Shown: positions 51,600 to 62,232 of the stretch, in pieces
Position numbering within the stretch: the stretch's first letter is position 1
Layout: the number at the start of each line of letters is the position of its first letter
Assembly (NCBI GenBank): GCA_018003015.1
Contig: JAGNEZ010000011.1
Location: 1-64,000 of the forward strand
Source of the DNA: Phycisphaerae bacterium
Lineage (GTDB): Bacteria; Planctomycetota; Phycisphaerae; UBA1845; PWPN01
Length of the DNA: 64,000 nt
Direction of reading: 5' to 3'
Translations under genes and position numbers: made by a program
Notes under the pieces: model-generated
What the model was told of the DNA's origin: nothing
The model's database searches: none
The model's input: the letters and a program-made list of their open reading frames with translations, nothing else

Positions 51600-53636
51600 A
51601 TGGCTAGCTACAGTACCGCGGACATCCGGAATATCGCCCTTGTGGGACATCAATCAGCCGGGAAAACGTCACTCGGTGACGCCATCCTCCACGTGACCGG
51701 AGTCACCAACCGCCTCGGCGACGTCAACGCCAAATCCAGCCACCTGGACTACATGGACGAGGAGAAGACCCGCGGATGTTCCATCGATTCCTCCCTGCTG
51801 CATGTGGCCGTCAAGGGCAAGCAGATCAACGTGGTGGACACCCCGGGCGCACCCGATTTCGCCGGGCCGGCGATTGGCGCTCTGGCGGGCGTTGAGACGG
51901 CGATCTGTGTTGTCTCGGCCACGGCGGGCGTGGAAGTGAATACCCGCCGCATGATGGAGCGAGCCAAGAGTTACGGTCTCGGGCGGGTCATCGTCATCAA
52001 CAAGATTGATGCCAACCTGGACCTCGCTGATTTGATCAGTGGTATGCAGGAGATGTTTGGCCAGGAGTGCCAGCCATTCAACTTGCCGAGCAACAAGGGC
52101 TCGGCCCTGGTGGACTGCTTCGCCCATACCGAGGGCAAGACCGACACGGGCGAGGTGGGGGGCGCTCACACGGCTTTGATCGAGCGGATCGTCGAGGCCG
52201 ACGAAGCGGTGATGGAGGAGTACCTCGAGAAGGGCGAGATCGAGATGAGCAAGCTGACCGGTGTGGTTGGCAAGGCCATTGCCGCCGGATCGCTCGTGCC
52301 CATCCTGTTCACCAACGCCAAGGGTGAGGTCGGCGTGCGCGAGTTGCTCGATTTTGTGGCCGACTACTGCCCGTCGCCCCTGACCGGCAAGCAGCGTGTT
52401 TTGGCCAGTGGCGACAAGCAGACTCCGGTCAAACCCGAGCCTGACGGTGAGTTTGTCGGCCATGTGTTCAAGGTCTTCGCCGACCCGAAGAGCAACATCA
52501 AGTACTCGGTCTGCCGCATTCACGCCGGGACCATCCGCTCGGACTCGTCCGTACACGTTGGTGGCGAGCGGAAGGCTCAGCGCCCCGGCCAGCTCTACAA
52601 GCTGCAGGGCGTCGATCACCCGGAGATTCCGGAGGGTATTCCCGGCGACATCATCGCCATCGCCAAGATTGACGCCAGGCTGGGCGACGTGCTCCACGTC
52701 GGCGAGGGTGGCACGATCGAGATGCCCCGCTTCCCGCACCCGATGTACTCCCTGGCCATTGAGCCCAAGAGCCGCGGCGACGCCGACAAGGTGAGCGGTG
52801 CCCTGGCCCGGTTTACCGATGAGGATCCGTGCTTCATTGCCGAGCGCGATCCGGGCACGGGGGAACTGGTCATTCGCGGAAACGGGGACCTGCACCTGCG
52901 ATCGATCCTCTCGCGGATGGTTCAGTACTTCAAGCTGGAAGTTGACACCAAGGTTCCCAAGATTCCCTACCGCGAGACCATCCTCGGCTCGGTCAAGGAC
53001 ATCGACTACACCCACAAGAAGCAGACCGGCGGGGCCGGCCAGTTCGGCAAAGTGGTTATCGCGTTGGAGCCGAACGAGCGCGGCAAGGGCTACGAGTTCA
53101 TCGATGACATTTTTGGCGGGGCCATCGATCTGTCCTTCCGGCCGAGCGTCGACAAGGGTGTGCAGGCCCAGATGAAAGAAGGCGTGCTCGCCGGTTACCC
53201 GGTGGTCGACGTCAAGGTGCGGCTGACTGACGGCAAGACTCACCCGGTGGACAGTAAGGACATTGCCTTCCAGATTGCCGGGCGTGAGTCCTTCAAGAAG
53301 GCGTTCATGCTCTGCAAGCCGGTGCTGCTGGAGCCGATCGTGCATCTGGAAGTGACCGTGCCCAATGACAAGGTGGGCGACATTCAGGGCGACCTGGCGT
53401 CGCGTCGCGGGCGGCCCGAGGGCCAGGAGATGCTTCCTGGCGGTTTGAGCGTGATTTCCGGTCGCGTGCCGCTTTCGGAGATGTCCGATTACCACTCCCG
53501 GCTGTCGAGCATCACCGGCGGACAGGGCAGCTATGCGATGGAGCTTTCCCACTACGAGGTCGTGCCGGGCAACGTTCAGCAGCAGATTATTGAAGCGGCC
53601 AAGAAGGCCCGCGAGGAGCAGAAGGCGGCCCACTGA
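51600..53636 (+). CDS. elongation-factor-G-like GTPase (EF-G2 type)
   Basis: 678 residues from the ATG at 51600 (GGAGG 6 nt upstream). The G domain has the P-loop GHQSAGKTSL (residues 16-25), a switch I region with RGCSIDSS, NKID and the later NAKG. Domains II-V are complete: FKVFADPKSNIKYSVCRIHA, 'EIPEGIPGDIIAIAKI', RGNGDLHLRSIL, QTGGAGQFGKVVIALEP and DIQGDLASRRGRPEGQEM. The switch II motif reads DTPGAPDF, with Ala84 in place of the catalytic His of normal EF-G (DTPGHVDF). It is thus a paralogue rather than the main translocase; EF-G2 proteins of other bacteria also vary here. Role unknown. Confidence 0.9.
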   Translation: MASYSTADIRNIALVGHQSAGKTSLGDAILHVTGVTNRLGDVNAKSSHLDYMDEEKTRGCSIDSSLLHVAVKGKQINVVDTPGAPDFAGPAIGALAGVETAICVVSATAGVEVNTRRMMERAKSYGLGRVIVINKIDANLDLADLISGMQEMFGQECQPFNLPSNKGSALVDCFAHTEGKTDTGEVGGAHTALIERIVEADEAVMEEYLEKGEIEMSKLTGVVGKAIAAGSLVPILFTNAKGEVGVRELLDFVADYCPSPLTGKQRVLASGDKQTPVKPEPDGEFVGHVFKVFADPKSNIKYSVCRIHAGTIRSDSSVHVGGERKAQRPGQLYKLQGVDHPEIPEGIPGDIIAIAKIDARLGDVLHVGEGGTIEMPRFPHPMYSLAIEPKSRGDADKVSGALARFTDEDPCFIAERDPGTGELVIRGNGDLHLRSILSRMVQYFKLEVDTKVPKIPYRETILGSVKDIDYTHKKQTGGAGQFGKVVIALEPNERGKGYEFIDDIFGGAIDLSFRPSVDKGVQAQMKEGVLAGYPVVDVKVRLTDGKTHPVDSKDIAFQIAGRESFKKAFMLCKPVLLEPIVHLEVTVPNDKVGDIQGDLASRRGRPEGQEMLPGGLSVISGRVPLSEMSDYHSRLSSITGGQGSYAMELSHYEVVPGNVQQQIIEAAKKAREEQKAAH

Positions 53637-53764
53637 GTCCATCGGCCTGGGTGGCCGCCGCATTCCCTGTTTTGTGTGCCGGTCTGGGGCTCGAGGGTCC
53701 TGGGGCCACGTGTGCGCGGACGGCCCGGGCTTCAACGACTGCCCCATCCGAGTGGAGCCTCAGC

Positions 53765-54940
53765 ATGCTGTCCTTTGTTCGAGCCTTGGTTACGGTTCTT
53801 GCTCTGGTTTGCCCATTGCCGGCCGTCGCCGCGGAAGAGAAGGCTGCCGCCACGCGGCCCGATTCCGAGTTGAAAACCCTGCGCGCGAAAGCTGCCCCGG
53901 CGGTGGGCAAGGCCCTCCGGTTTCTGGTCAAGGCCCAAGGTGAGGACGGCGGATGGAAGGGCTTCACCGGGACTTCCGACCCGGCCATTACCGCCCTGGT
54001 GGCCGAGGCCCTGGCTCGCCATTCCGAGTTCGGGCCCAAGCACGAGATCGTCAGGCGCGGCGTCCGGTTCGTGCTCAAGTATCGCCAGCCTGATGGGGGC
54101 ATCTATGATCCCCAGCAGGCCTATGCCAACTACCACACGAGTATCGCCCTGATGTGCCTGTCGAGTATGGAGGACGAGTCGCTCGATTCGGTCATCAAGG
54201 CCGCCCAGAGCTACCTCAAGGGGTTGCAGTGGAAGGAGGACAAGCAGGACTCGGCGGGCAAGAGCGTGGACGTGAGCCACCCGTTTTACGGCGGGGCGGG
54301 CTACGGCAAGGAGCGGCGGCCTGATCTCTCCAATACGCAAATGATGGTCGAGGCTCTTCATGCGAGCGGGCTGCCGGCGAGTGATCCGGCCTACGGGCGG
54401 GCTCTCAGATTCATCACCCGCTGCCAGATGTGCAGTTCCAACGACCAGGCCTTCGCCCGCGGGGCCAGCGACGGCGGCTTCATCTACACGACGGCCAACG
54501 GCGGTGAAAGCAAGGCCGGCACGGACATGGTCAACGGCCAGCCGATGCTTCGCTCTTATGGTTCGATGACCTACGCAGGTTTCAAGAGCATGCTCTACGC
54601 CAAGGTCAGCCGGGACGATCCGCGGGTAACAGCCGCCTGGAACTGGATCCGCGGCCACTACACGCTCGACGCCAACCCGAACATGCCCGGTGACAAGTCC
54701 ATCCAGGGCCTGTTCTACTACTACCACATGTTCGCCAAGGCCTTGGCCGCCTGGGGCGAGCCCGCGGTGGTCGACACGGCCGGCAAGAAGCACGATTGGC
54801 GTGCCGACCTTGTCGAGCAGCTCGTTTGCCGCCAGCGCGAGGACGGAAGCTGGATCAACACCGCCGACCGATGGCAGGAGGACAACGCGTGTCTCGTCAC
54901 CGCCTATTGTCTCTTGGCCCTGGATGCGGCCTTGCGATGA
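53765..54940 (+). CDS. secreted prenyltransferase/squalene-oxidase-repeat protein
   Basis: 391 residues from the ATG at 53765 (the longer frame opens at 53651). The signal peptide is FVRALVTVLALVCPLPAVAA. The rest is an alpha/alpha-barrel with terpene-cyclase-like repeats carrying QxxDGGW-type motifs: LVKAQGEDGGWKGFTGTSDP, LKYRQPDGGIYDPQQAYANY, FITRCQMCSSNDQAFARGAS and LVCRQREDGSWINTADRWQE. The DxDD catalytic motif of squalene cyclases is not seen, so it is more likely a structural or binding member of the fold, which is common in secreted planctomycete proteins. Confidence 0.85.
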   Translation: MLSFVRALVTVLALVCPLPAVAAEEKAAATRPDSELKTLRAKAAPAVGKALRFLVKAQGEDGGWKGFTGTSDPAITALVAEALARHSEFGPKHEIVRRGVRFVLKYRQPDGGIYDPQQAYANYHTSIALMCLSSMEDESLDSVIKAAQSYLKGLQWKEDKQDSAGKSVDVSHPFYGGAGYGKERRPDLSNTQMMVEALHASGLPASDPAYGRALRFITRCQMCSSNDQAFARGASDGGFIYTTANGGESKAGTDMVNGQPMLRSYGSMTYAGFKSMLYAKVSRDDPRVTAAWNWIRGHYTLDANPNMPGDKSIQGLFYYYHMFAKALAAWGEPAVVDTAGKKHDWRADLVEQLVCRQREDGSWINTADRWQEDNACLVTAYCLLALDAALR

Positions 54941-55009
54941 TCGCTCCGCGCGGGGGGGGTCGCCGGCCTCGCCGAAGGCCCTCGCCTTGGGCGATGTGGT
55001 GGTTGTTGA

Positions 55010-55048
55010 AATAGGGACGCAGGGGAGGACTCCGACTGCGTCCCTATT
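55010..55048. terminator. bidirectional terminator between convergent genes
   Basis: AATAGGGACGCAG (55010-55022) pairs perfectly with CTGCGTCCCTATT (55036-55048), a 13-bp stem with a 13-nt loop. A/T-rich ends lie on both sides, so it can act for the plus-strand gene ending at 54940 and the minus-strand ROK gene ending at 55068. Confidence 0.7.
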
Positions 55049-55067
55049 CGCTTCGGTTCGGTGGTGG

Positions 55068-56282
55068 CTAGGCCGAATCGCTCACCAGCCGAAACCGCTG
55101 ACCCGCGGTTCCGTCAACGTTTTGAAGCAGAATCCGATCGATGGCCGCGGAAACCAGTCCGGCCATCCGTCGGCGGGGTGCCGCTTCGCAGGTAACCTCC
55201 CCGAAGCGAGCCCACATGGCTCCTGCGATAACGGCCGCCGACAAGTGGGCCATCACGGGGGTGGGGAGTTCGCCCAGGATGCCGGTGACGACGACTCGAC
55301 GGAGGCCGAGTATGTTGAGTGCGCCGGCGATAGCCATGGCCAGGGCGTCGAGAGAGTCGATCAGCCAGGACGGCACGCCGTGTTCGGCGATACGCCGGAT
55401 GAGCGCGGGCCAGGTATGCGGTCCTGGCCGTTTCGCGGCGGCGAAGCTGGCCAGCAGGCCCCGTCGTGAGACCAGGGTTTCAACGCAGCCGACCGCTCCG
55501 CAGCCGCAGGCGCGTCTGTTGCCCCAGACGGGGTCGTGTCCCAATTCGCCGCTGAGCGGCAGGGGGCTCTCGAACAATCGCCCGCCGATGACGGCTGCCC
55601 CGCCGACACCGTCTCCGATATCGACAAGGAGGAAATCGCCGCCGGTGGGGTTTGCGGCCAGGTGGCCGAGGGCCAGGGCCCGTATTTCCTGGACGATCAG
55701 GGCTGGGGCGTCGCAGACGGCGCTCAGCAGATCGGGCAAGTGGGCCTTCTCGACCCAGCGCATGTTGGGGCAGAGGAACACCTTCCCGCCGCCCTCATCC
55801 ACCACCCCGGGCACGCTGATCAGAACGGCCTCCATCGGCTGCCCCGCCCATGCTCTGGTCGCGTGGGCCAGTCGTCTGAGCCACTCGTCCTGGGCCCGGG
55901 TCGTGGGGACCACGATTTCCCAGGCGAGATCCTCGCACCCGACCGGGAGCCGTGCCAGCCGGGTGTGCCTCACGCCGAGCTCCACCGCCAGGAATCGCAG
56001 GCGGGTGCGGTCCAGACGCACCAGTTGTCCGGGCCGTCCGATTCGGGGTGAGGCGTCGGCCGCACTGTTTGTTCTAGCACCGAGCCCGCGTCCCTGTCCC
56101 TCCGCGCTGGGGACGATCTCGAGGATTTGTGCGGCCAGGAGCTCGTCGACGATGGTTCCGACGGACGGCTGGCTCAATCCCACCGCCCGGGCGAGGTCGG
56201 CCCGCGTGGCCACCCCGTGGCCGAGCAGGGCGCTGAGCAGCCTTCTCTGATTCAAGCGCCGAAGATCGCTGGTGGTGGCCAC
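55068..56282 (-). CDS. ROK-family transcriptional regulator
   Basis: 404 residues from a GTG at 56282 (AAGGGA upstream). The N-terminal winged helix-turn-helix is LRRLNQRRLLSALLGHGVAT with RADLARAVGLSQPSVGTIVD. The ROK domain has FLLVDIGDGVGGAAVIGGRL, the motif GELGHDPV and the zinc-binding CGCGAVGCVE (about 255-265). This fits the NagC/Mlc/XylR group of sugar-responsive repressors. It is divergent from the SSS symporter gene, which is probably its target together with its own promoter. The inducer is likely a sugar or sugar phosphate. Confidence 0.92.
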   Translation of the reverse strand: MATTSDLRRLNQRRLLSALLGHGVATRADLARAVGLSQPSVGTIVDELLAAQILEIVPSAEGQGRGLGARTNSAADASPRIGRPGQLVRLDRTRLRFLAVELGVRHTRLARLPVGCEDLAWEIVVPTTRAQDEWLRRLAHATRAWAGQPMEAVLISVPGVVDEGGGKVFLCPNMRWVEKAHLPDLLSAVCDAPALIVQEIRALALGHLAANPTGGDFLLVDIGDGVGGAAVIGGRLFESPLPLSGELGHDPVWGNRRACGCGAVGCVETLVSRRGLLASFAAAKRPGPHTWPALIRRIAEHGVPSWLIDSLDALAMAIAGALNILGLRRVVVTGILGELPTPVMAHLSAAVIAGAMWARFGEVTCEAAPRRRMAGLVSAAIDRILLQNVDGTAGQRFRLVSDSA

Positions 56283-56710
56283 GCCGTATCCCTTACTTAA
56301 AGAAGGTTCCTTATTAATTTACCGCCCCTCGGCGCCGAAGTCAAGGATTCCTTGGGTATTGGCCGGACGCGAGTCGGGCGTGGGGGGGGCGCCGGCCTCG
56401 CCCAAGTCTTTACTTAGGAATTTTGTTTTAGTATCGTGACGATTCCGGGATCGCAGACCGTGGCATCAGGTCGGCCTGGGCTCGAGGTCCGCGGTTGGGG
56501 ATTCCCTGCGGAGGGCGCGGTTCGCCCCGGGGTGTCGGGCCCGGGGACGGTCTGGGCGTCCTGGAGATCCCGGCTGGCGGGAAGGCCTGATCGGTGTGGA
56601 CTCAGGCGTCGGTTTTCGTCCGCGTCCGTTTTCGGATACGCTTTGGCCCGATGAGGGCTCAAGGGCCCTTCAGCTGAGGGCGTTGGTCAGTTCGGAGCGA
56701 GGTAGGTTCA
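56283..56710. promoter_or_regulatory. ROK/symporter intergenic region with AT-rich operator candidates
   Basis: 428 nt between divergent genes. Two AT-rich islands stand out in a GC-rich background. Site 1 (about 56289-56320) reads TTACTTAAAGAAGGTTCC and TTATTAATTTA, with an AAGG-TT-CCTT inverted repeat close to the ROK start. Site 2 (about 56409-56434) reads TTTACTTAGGAATTTTG and ends in a TAGTAT -10. Both contain TTACTTA, as expected for operators of one repressor. The symporter leader downstream of site 2 would be about 270 nt long; nothing is recognised in it. Confidence 0.5.
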
Positions 56711-58465
<1,755 letters not shown>

Positions 58466-58568
58466 GGGCTGAGGGTGGTTCCGGGGTTGCATATTGCGGC
58501 GCCGAGGGAGAACCCGGAGAGAGGTGGAAAAGGACCGGGGCGTGCCGGATGGGGTGTGAATTGGACGG

Positions 58569-58916
58569 TCAGGACGAGCCCACGACCTGATCGGCGTGGT
58601 CGTAGATTTCCATCTGGGAATCCAGGCGGGTGACGCGAATGGTGGCGAGCAGGCGGGGCTGAACACCGACCAGGGCGAGTCGGCGTCCTTCCAGTTTCAG
58701 GCCTCGGCTCAGCTGCACAAGCAGTCCGAGGGCGACGCTGGGGGCGAAACGCACCCGACTGACATCGAGCACGACGGGCACTTGCGGCCTTTTGCCCGCG
58801 GCGGTCATGACGTCGACGGAGAGCTTGGTCATGGTTGCTTCGTCGAGCGAATGGCTCAGAACAGCGATCAAGAGCACGTGCTCGTGGGGACAGATCTCGG
58901 TTGCTGAATCGAACAT
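58569..58916 (-). CDS. STAS-domain protein (anti-sigma factor antagonist-like)
   Basis: 115 residues from the ATG at 58916 (GGACGAGGG upstream). STAS fold: strand VLLIAVLSHSLDEATMTKLS, VPVVLDVSRVRFAPSVALGL LVQLSRGLK and GRRLALVGVQPRLLATIRVT. Ser60 (in FAPSVALGLL) is at the place of the phosphoacceptor Ser of SpoIIAA/RsbV, although the usual DSSG context is changed to APSV. It may take part in partner switching with an anti-sigma factor not found in this window. Confidence 0.85.
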   Translation of the reverse strand: MFDSATEICPHEHVLLIAVLSHSLDEATMTKLSVDVMTAAGKRPQVPVVLDVSRVRFAPSVALGLLVQLSRGLKLEGRRLALVGVQPRLLATIRVTRLDSQMEIYDHADQVVGSS

Positions 58917-58937
58917 GGCACCCTCGTCCTGTCAGTG

Positions 58938-58943
58938 ATTATA
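58938..58943 (-). promoter_or_regulatory. -10 element of the STAS gene
   Basis: Read on the minus strand, TATAAT is a perfect -10, 21 nt before the STAS start. A -35 element is not clear at the expected distance. Confidence 0.35.
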
Positions 58944-59070
58944 GCAGAACCGGCTGTCCGTTGCCTCCCGGCTGGCGCGGGTATCGTTCTCGGGACTCCC
59001 GTGGAGGCAGGCCGCCTTGTGCCCGGTCTCGCAGCGTACTCCGTACTCCGCCACCGCCCCGCTGGGTAGA

Positions 59071-61119
59071 TCAATGGTTCACCTTGCGATAGTAGAGAAT
59101 GGCCGAGCCTGGCCGATCCTCGATCCTGACGTTCCATGCCACCAGGTCGCTGCCGTTGACGACGGATCTTCCCGGCTTGTCTTCGTAGATCACTTCATAT
59201 CGACCGGACCTGTCGACGTCGTTGAGCTGAAGCACGGCGGAGGGCGTATCACAGGCTGCCCGGCGGTAGACGATCGCCACTCCGGCTTGTTGGTCGGCTC
59301 GGTGGAACTGGTAACCGAACCAGACGTCCTGGTTCTTGAGGTGCGGGAACAAGGGGTAGAAATCGCCGAGCGTGTAGGGTCGCAGCTTCCGGTAGATGGC
59401 GACGGTACGGGTGACGGGCTGGGCGGTATCGGGGTCGGCGGCATCGAGCCGGCCCCTGGTGTTGCCGTGAACCAGGATGTTGCCGGCGGTCATGGCACTG
59501 CGGAACTCGTAGGTCGGTTCGTAGGCGAAGTTCCCGCAGCCGTGCATGGGGATCCAGCGATATAGACCGGCGTTCTGGAGCTGGTCGGTCACCGGATCGG
59601 GTTTCCCGCTGCACTGCGAGTCGCTGTGCCACAGCGGGATGCCCCGGATGCAGGTTTCCAGGTCGATTCGCCGTCCGCCGCTGGCGCAGTTGTCAATCAC
59701 GAGGCTGGGGCGCCGGGCTCGCAGGTCGTCCCACATGGCGTAGAGACCCTCGACGTGGCGAATCTCGGTCATGCCTTGTCGATCGGGGGGGTCGTTCCGC
59801 CGCCAGAAACCGAGTGGATCGATATTGAAATCCCAGCGGATCCAGGACAGGCCGGCCTCCTGGACGTGCCGATCGACCAGGTCGGTGATCCAGCGGCGGG
59901 CCTGCGGATCGTGCAGGCGGAAGAGCTGGCTCCATTCGCCCTGCGGCTTGATCACCCATTCGCCGTGCTCGCGGTCGATCTTCGTGCCCGGGTGGACGCG
60001 TTCCGGCTCGAACCACAGCAGATACTGCATGCCCGCTTTTGCCACTGCATCGCCGATGGGCTTCAGGCCTCGCGGGTATTTGGCGGGGTCCACCTCCCAA
60101 GTGCCGGTACCCTCGGGAAAGCCGCCGGGATACCACTGCTGAGGATCCATGTCCGACCAGAGGACTTCGATGCCACGCTCGGCCAGCGGCGGCAGGACCT
60201 CGATGTGCGGCCCTTCGTAGGTGCCGTCGGGTGCGGTCCAGTTCACGCTTGCACAGATTGGCGGCCAGACCGGTTTCCCGTCACGCCGGGGGAGGTAGTG
60301 GTCGATCAGGACGGACCGGAGCAGATTGTTGCCGCGGAGCGTTTGTGTGCCTTTCCAGAAGACCAGGAGGATGCGGGGTGTCCGGACGGTTTCGCCGGGC
60401 TGGAGTGACAGGTGAGTGAGTTGCTGGCCGGCCCGGGCGTGGAGGCCGTCGGCGGATCGTTCGAACCGAGCCTCCCATTGTCCTGACCAGCCGACGGCGA
60501 TGGCCGTGCCGCCCTCTGTTCCTGCGAGGTTGAAGAACGGCAGGAAGGCATCTGAGGACCGGCCTCCCTGCGGGGCGAGTGTGAAGGGAGTCGTGTCCCC
60601 GGTTGCGAAGGCCTTCTCCTGGGGGGCGAAGCTGTCGGCCGAGTTGCTGTCGCCGAGGGTGTAATGCAGCGTGCAGGGCGCGGTGGCGGGCATCATGACG
60701 GCATCGAGGGGTCGGATTCCCTCGAGGATTGGGCTCGGGGCGCTGCCGTCGTTCCGCAGATGGAGTATCCACTCGACGGCGGAGTGGTCTGCCCACACGA
60801 TGGCCACGCAGCGTACCTCCAGATTTGTCTGCGGATCGCTCCAGGTGAGCGTATGTTCCGCCCGTCCGTCGGCCAGGGCGCGATCTTCACGTCTCAGGGC
60901 CCAGTGTCTGCGGACGGCGTTGAAGGGCTTCCCGCCGCAGGTCAGGGTGAACGGAGGCTCGGCGTCTGCGGCGAGCAGGTGTGTGTCCACCCAAGAACGG
61001 GTGGCGGCTTTTTCCCGCTCCGAAGCGACCATGCCGTGAGCGGCGGCCGCGAAGAGCAGAGCCCATGGAAGGGCCGGCAGGTAACGTGATCTCGGGTTCA
61101 CGGAACATCTCGGGTTCAT
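59071..61119 (-). CDS. alpha-galactosidase (GH36-like), secreted
   Basis: 682 residues from the ATG at 61119 (GAGGAGG upstream). A signal peptide (ALPWALLFAAAAHGMVA) exports it. The N-terminal beta-sandwich leads to the GH36 barrel: VLWSDMDPQQWYPGGFPEGT, LLWFEPERVHPGTKIDREHG, the nucleophile Asp near 427 in LSWIRWDFNIDPLG, and DNCASGGRRIDLETCIRGIP followed by LWHSDSQC, whose Asp near 495 is the acid/base. A C-terminal beta-domain follows. It would release galactose from alpha-galactosides outside the cell or in the periplasm. It fits the nearby ROK regulator and symporter. Confidence 0.92.
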   Translation of the reverse strand: MNPRCSVNPRSRYLPALPWALLFAAAAHGMVASEREKAATRSWVDTHLLAADAEPPFTLTCGGKPFNAVRRHWALRREDRALADGRAEHTLTWSDPQTNLEVRCVAIVWADHSAVEWILHLRNDGSAPSPILEGIRPLDAVMMPATAPCTLHYTLGDSNSADSFAPQEKAFATGDTTPFTLAPQGGRSSDAFLPFFNLAGTEGGTAIAVGWSGQWEARFERSADGLHARAGQQLTHLSLQPGETVRTPRILLVFWKGTQTLRGNNLLRSVLIDHYLPRRDGKPVWPPICASVNWTAPDGTYEGPHIEVLPPLAERGIEVLWSDMDPQQWYPGGFPEGTGTWEVDPAKYPRGLKPIGDAVAKAGMQYLLWFEPERVHPGTKIDREHGEWVIKPQGEWSQLFRLHDPQARRWITDLVDRHVQEAGLSWIRWDFNIDPLGFWRRNDPPDRQGMTEIRHVEGLYAMWDDLRARRPSLVIDNCASGGRRIDLETCIRGIPLWHSDSQCSGKPDPVTDQLQNAGLYRWIPMHGCGNFAYEPTYEFRSAMTAGNILVHGNTRGRLDAADPDTAQPVTRTVAIYRKLRPYTLGDFYPLFPHLKNQDVWFGYQFHRADQQAGVAIVYRRAACDTPSAVLQLNDVDRSGRYEVIYEDKPGRSVVNGSDLVAWNVRIEDRPGSAILYYRKVNH

Positions 61120-61613
61120 GGAACCTCCTCAGGTTCTGGGGGCACTGGCGGGCGGACATGCCCGCCCTGGAGCGAGGGGGGCGGCCTGGGGCTCCGTCCC
61201 CACTCGGTCGGGACAAAAAAGCCGCAGCAGAACTCACCAGGGGGTAGGCGCTCCCGGGGGTCCAGATTGGAGTGATCGGAGGCCAATGCCTTGATCCTCC
61301 GACCTCGAAGCCGGATCCTCCCGGTGCTGGACTGCTTCGGCTCGCTGAGCATGAGCCGCGACGGCCGAGTGGTCAAGCCCAACGCCGCGACGATCGGCAC
61401 GCGGTCGTGATTTCCCCTTCCGGTGGAGCCTCTCCTGGGGGCAAGCCCAAGTGCACGCAGGGTCTACGCACGCACTTGTCGGGATTTCGGGCGGCCCTGA
61501 CGGCAAGCCCAAGTGCACGCAGGTTCTGCAGAGACCGAGGAGGCCCGTTCGGGGACTGCGATCGTGGGTCCTGCCGGCCAAACGGGGGCCGCATCTCCGG
61601 CGATGGGTGAGGG
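61120..61613. other. intergenic region without a gene
   Basis: About 490 nt between the alpha-galactosidase and the glycosylase. It contains a hairpin GGCGGGC/GCCCGCC (61147-61166) in the leader of the alpha-galactosidase, and the direct repeat listed separately. No coding frame is convincing. Confidence 0.5.
61440..61523. repeat. 22-bp direct repeat, two copies 62 bp apart
   Basis: An identical 22-bp unit (core GCAAGCCCAAGTGCACGCAG) occurs at 61440-61461 and 61502-61523. The spacers and flanks differ. It has no terminal inverted repeats or nearby recombinase. It may be a regulatory repeat or a trace of slippage. Confidence 0.7.
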
Positions 61614-62222
61614 TCAATCAACCAGATCGCTCAGGATGTCGAAGTCGGCTCGCTGTTGAGCCAGGGTGCGGACGGTGTGGAGTACTCGAGGGCTGGGGTG
61701 GTATAGGGGAAGCCACCGGAACGTGCCGCAATCGATGGTCCGGCCGGCCACGTCGGACAACCGTGCCCCGAGCGCCGGGTGGAGGGCTCGGCTGGCCAGT
61801 CGGGTCACGGCTCGCATGGCCACCGTGCCGATCGTGACCACGATTGGCGGGCGGAGCAACTCGATCGTTCGTTGCAGGAACGGCAGGCAACTGCGGATCT
61901 CGGCAGCGATCGGGGGGTTGTTGCGCTGATCATCGGCCGGGCAGCAGAGCACCGCGTTGGTGATGAACACCTCTTCGCGGGACAGCCGCACGGATGCCAG
62001 CAGGGTCTCGAAGTTGCGGCCGGAGGCATCGCCGTTGAACGGCCGCCGGCTGCGATCGGCCCCCAGCCGCCCGGGCGCTTCGCCGATGAAGAGAACCTTG
62101 GGCGTGAGGGTGCCGTTGAGCGGCCCCAGCACCGCTCGCCGGGAGGCCATTCGCTGGCAGGCCCGGCATCGGGCGGCGTCGTTGCAGAGCTGTTGGAAGA
62201 GCCGACTTCGAGAACGCGGCAC
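61614..62222 (-). CDS. uracil-DNA glycosylase (family 4/5-like)
   Basis: 202 residues from the ATG at 62222. The fold is recognisable: Cys-rich start CNDAARCRACQRMASRRA, motif VLFIGEAPGRLGADRSRRPF, 'GRNFETLLASVRLSREEVFI', TNAVLCCPADDQRNNPPIAA and the C-terminal WLPLYHPSPRVL. The cysteines near 13, 18, 21 and 93-94 could ligate a 4Fe-4S cluster as in family 4 enzymes. It removes uracil from DNA in base-excision repair. It starts 10 nt after the DUF6807 gene, so it is expressed with it. Confidence 0.88.
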   Translation of the reverse strand: MPRSRSRLFQQLCNDAARCRACQRMASRRAVLGPLNGTLTPKVLFIGEAPGRLGADRSRRPFNGDASGRNFETLLASVRLSREEVFITNAVLCCPADDQRNNPPIAAEIRSCLPFLQRTIELLRPPIVVTIGTVAMRAVTRLASRALHPALGARLSDVAGRTIDCGTFRWLPLYHPSPRVLHTVRTLAQQRADFDILSDLVD

Positions 62223-62232
62223 GACGTGCCCC

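Noticed and set aside
51669-53747. A 692-codon open frame on the minus strand opposite the EF-G-like gene
   Set aside because: The plus strand encodes an unmistakable EF-G. The minus frame has no recognisable domain and lacks a start context.
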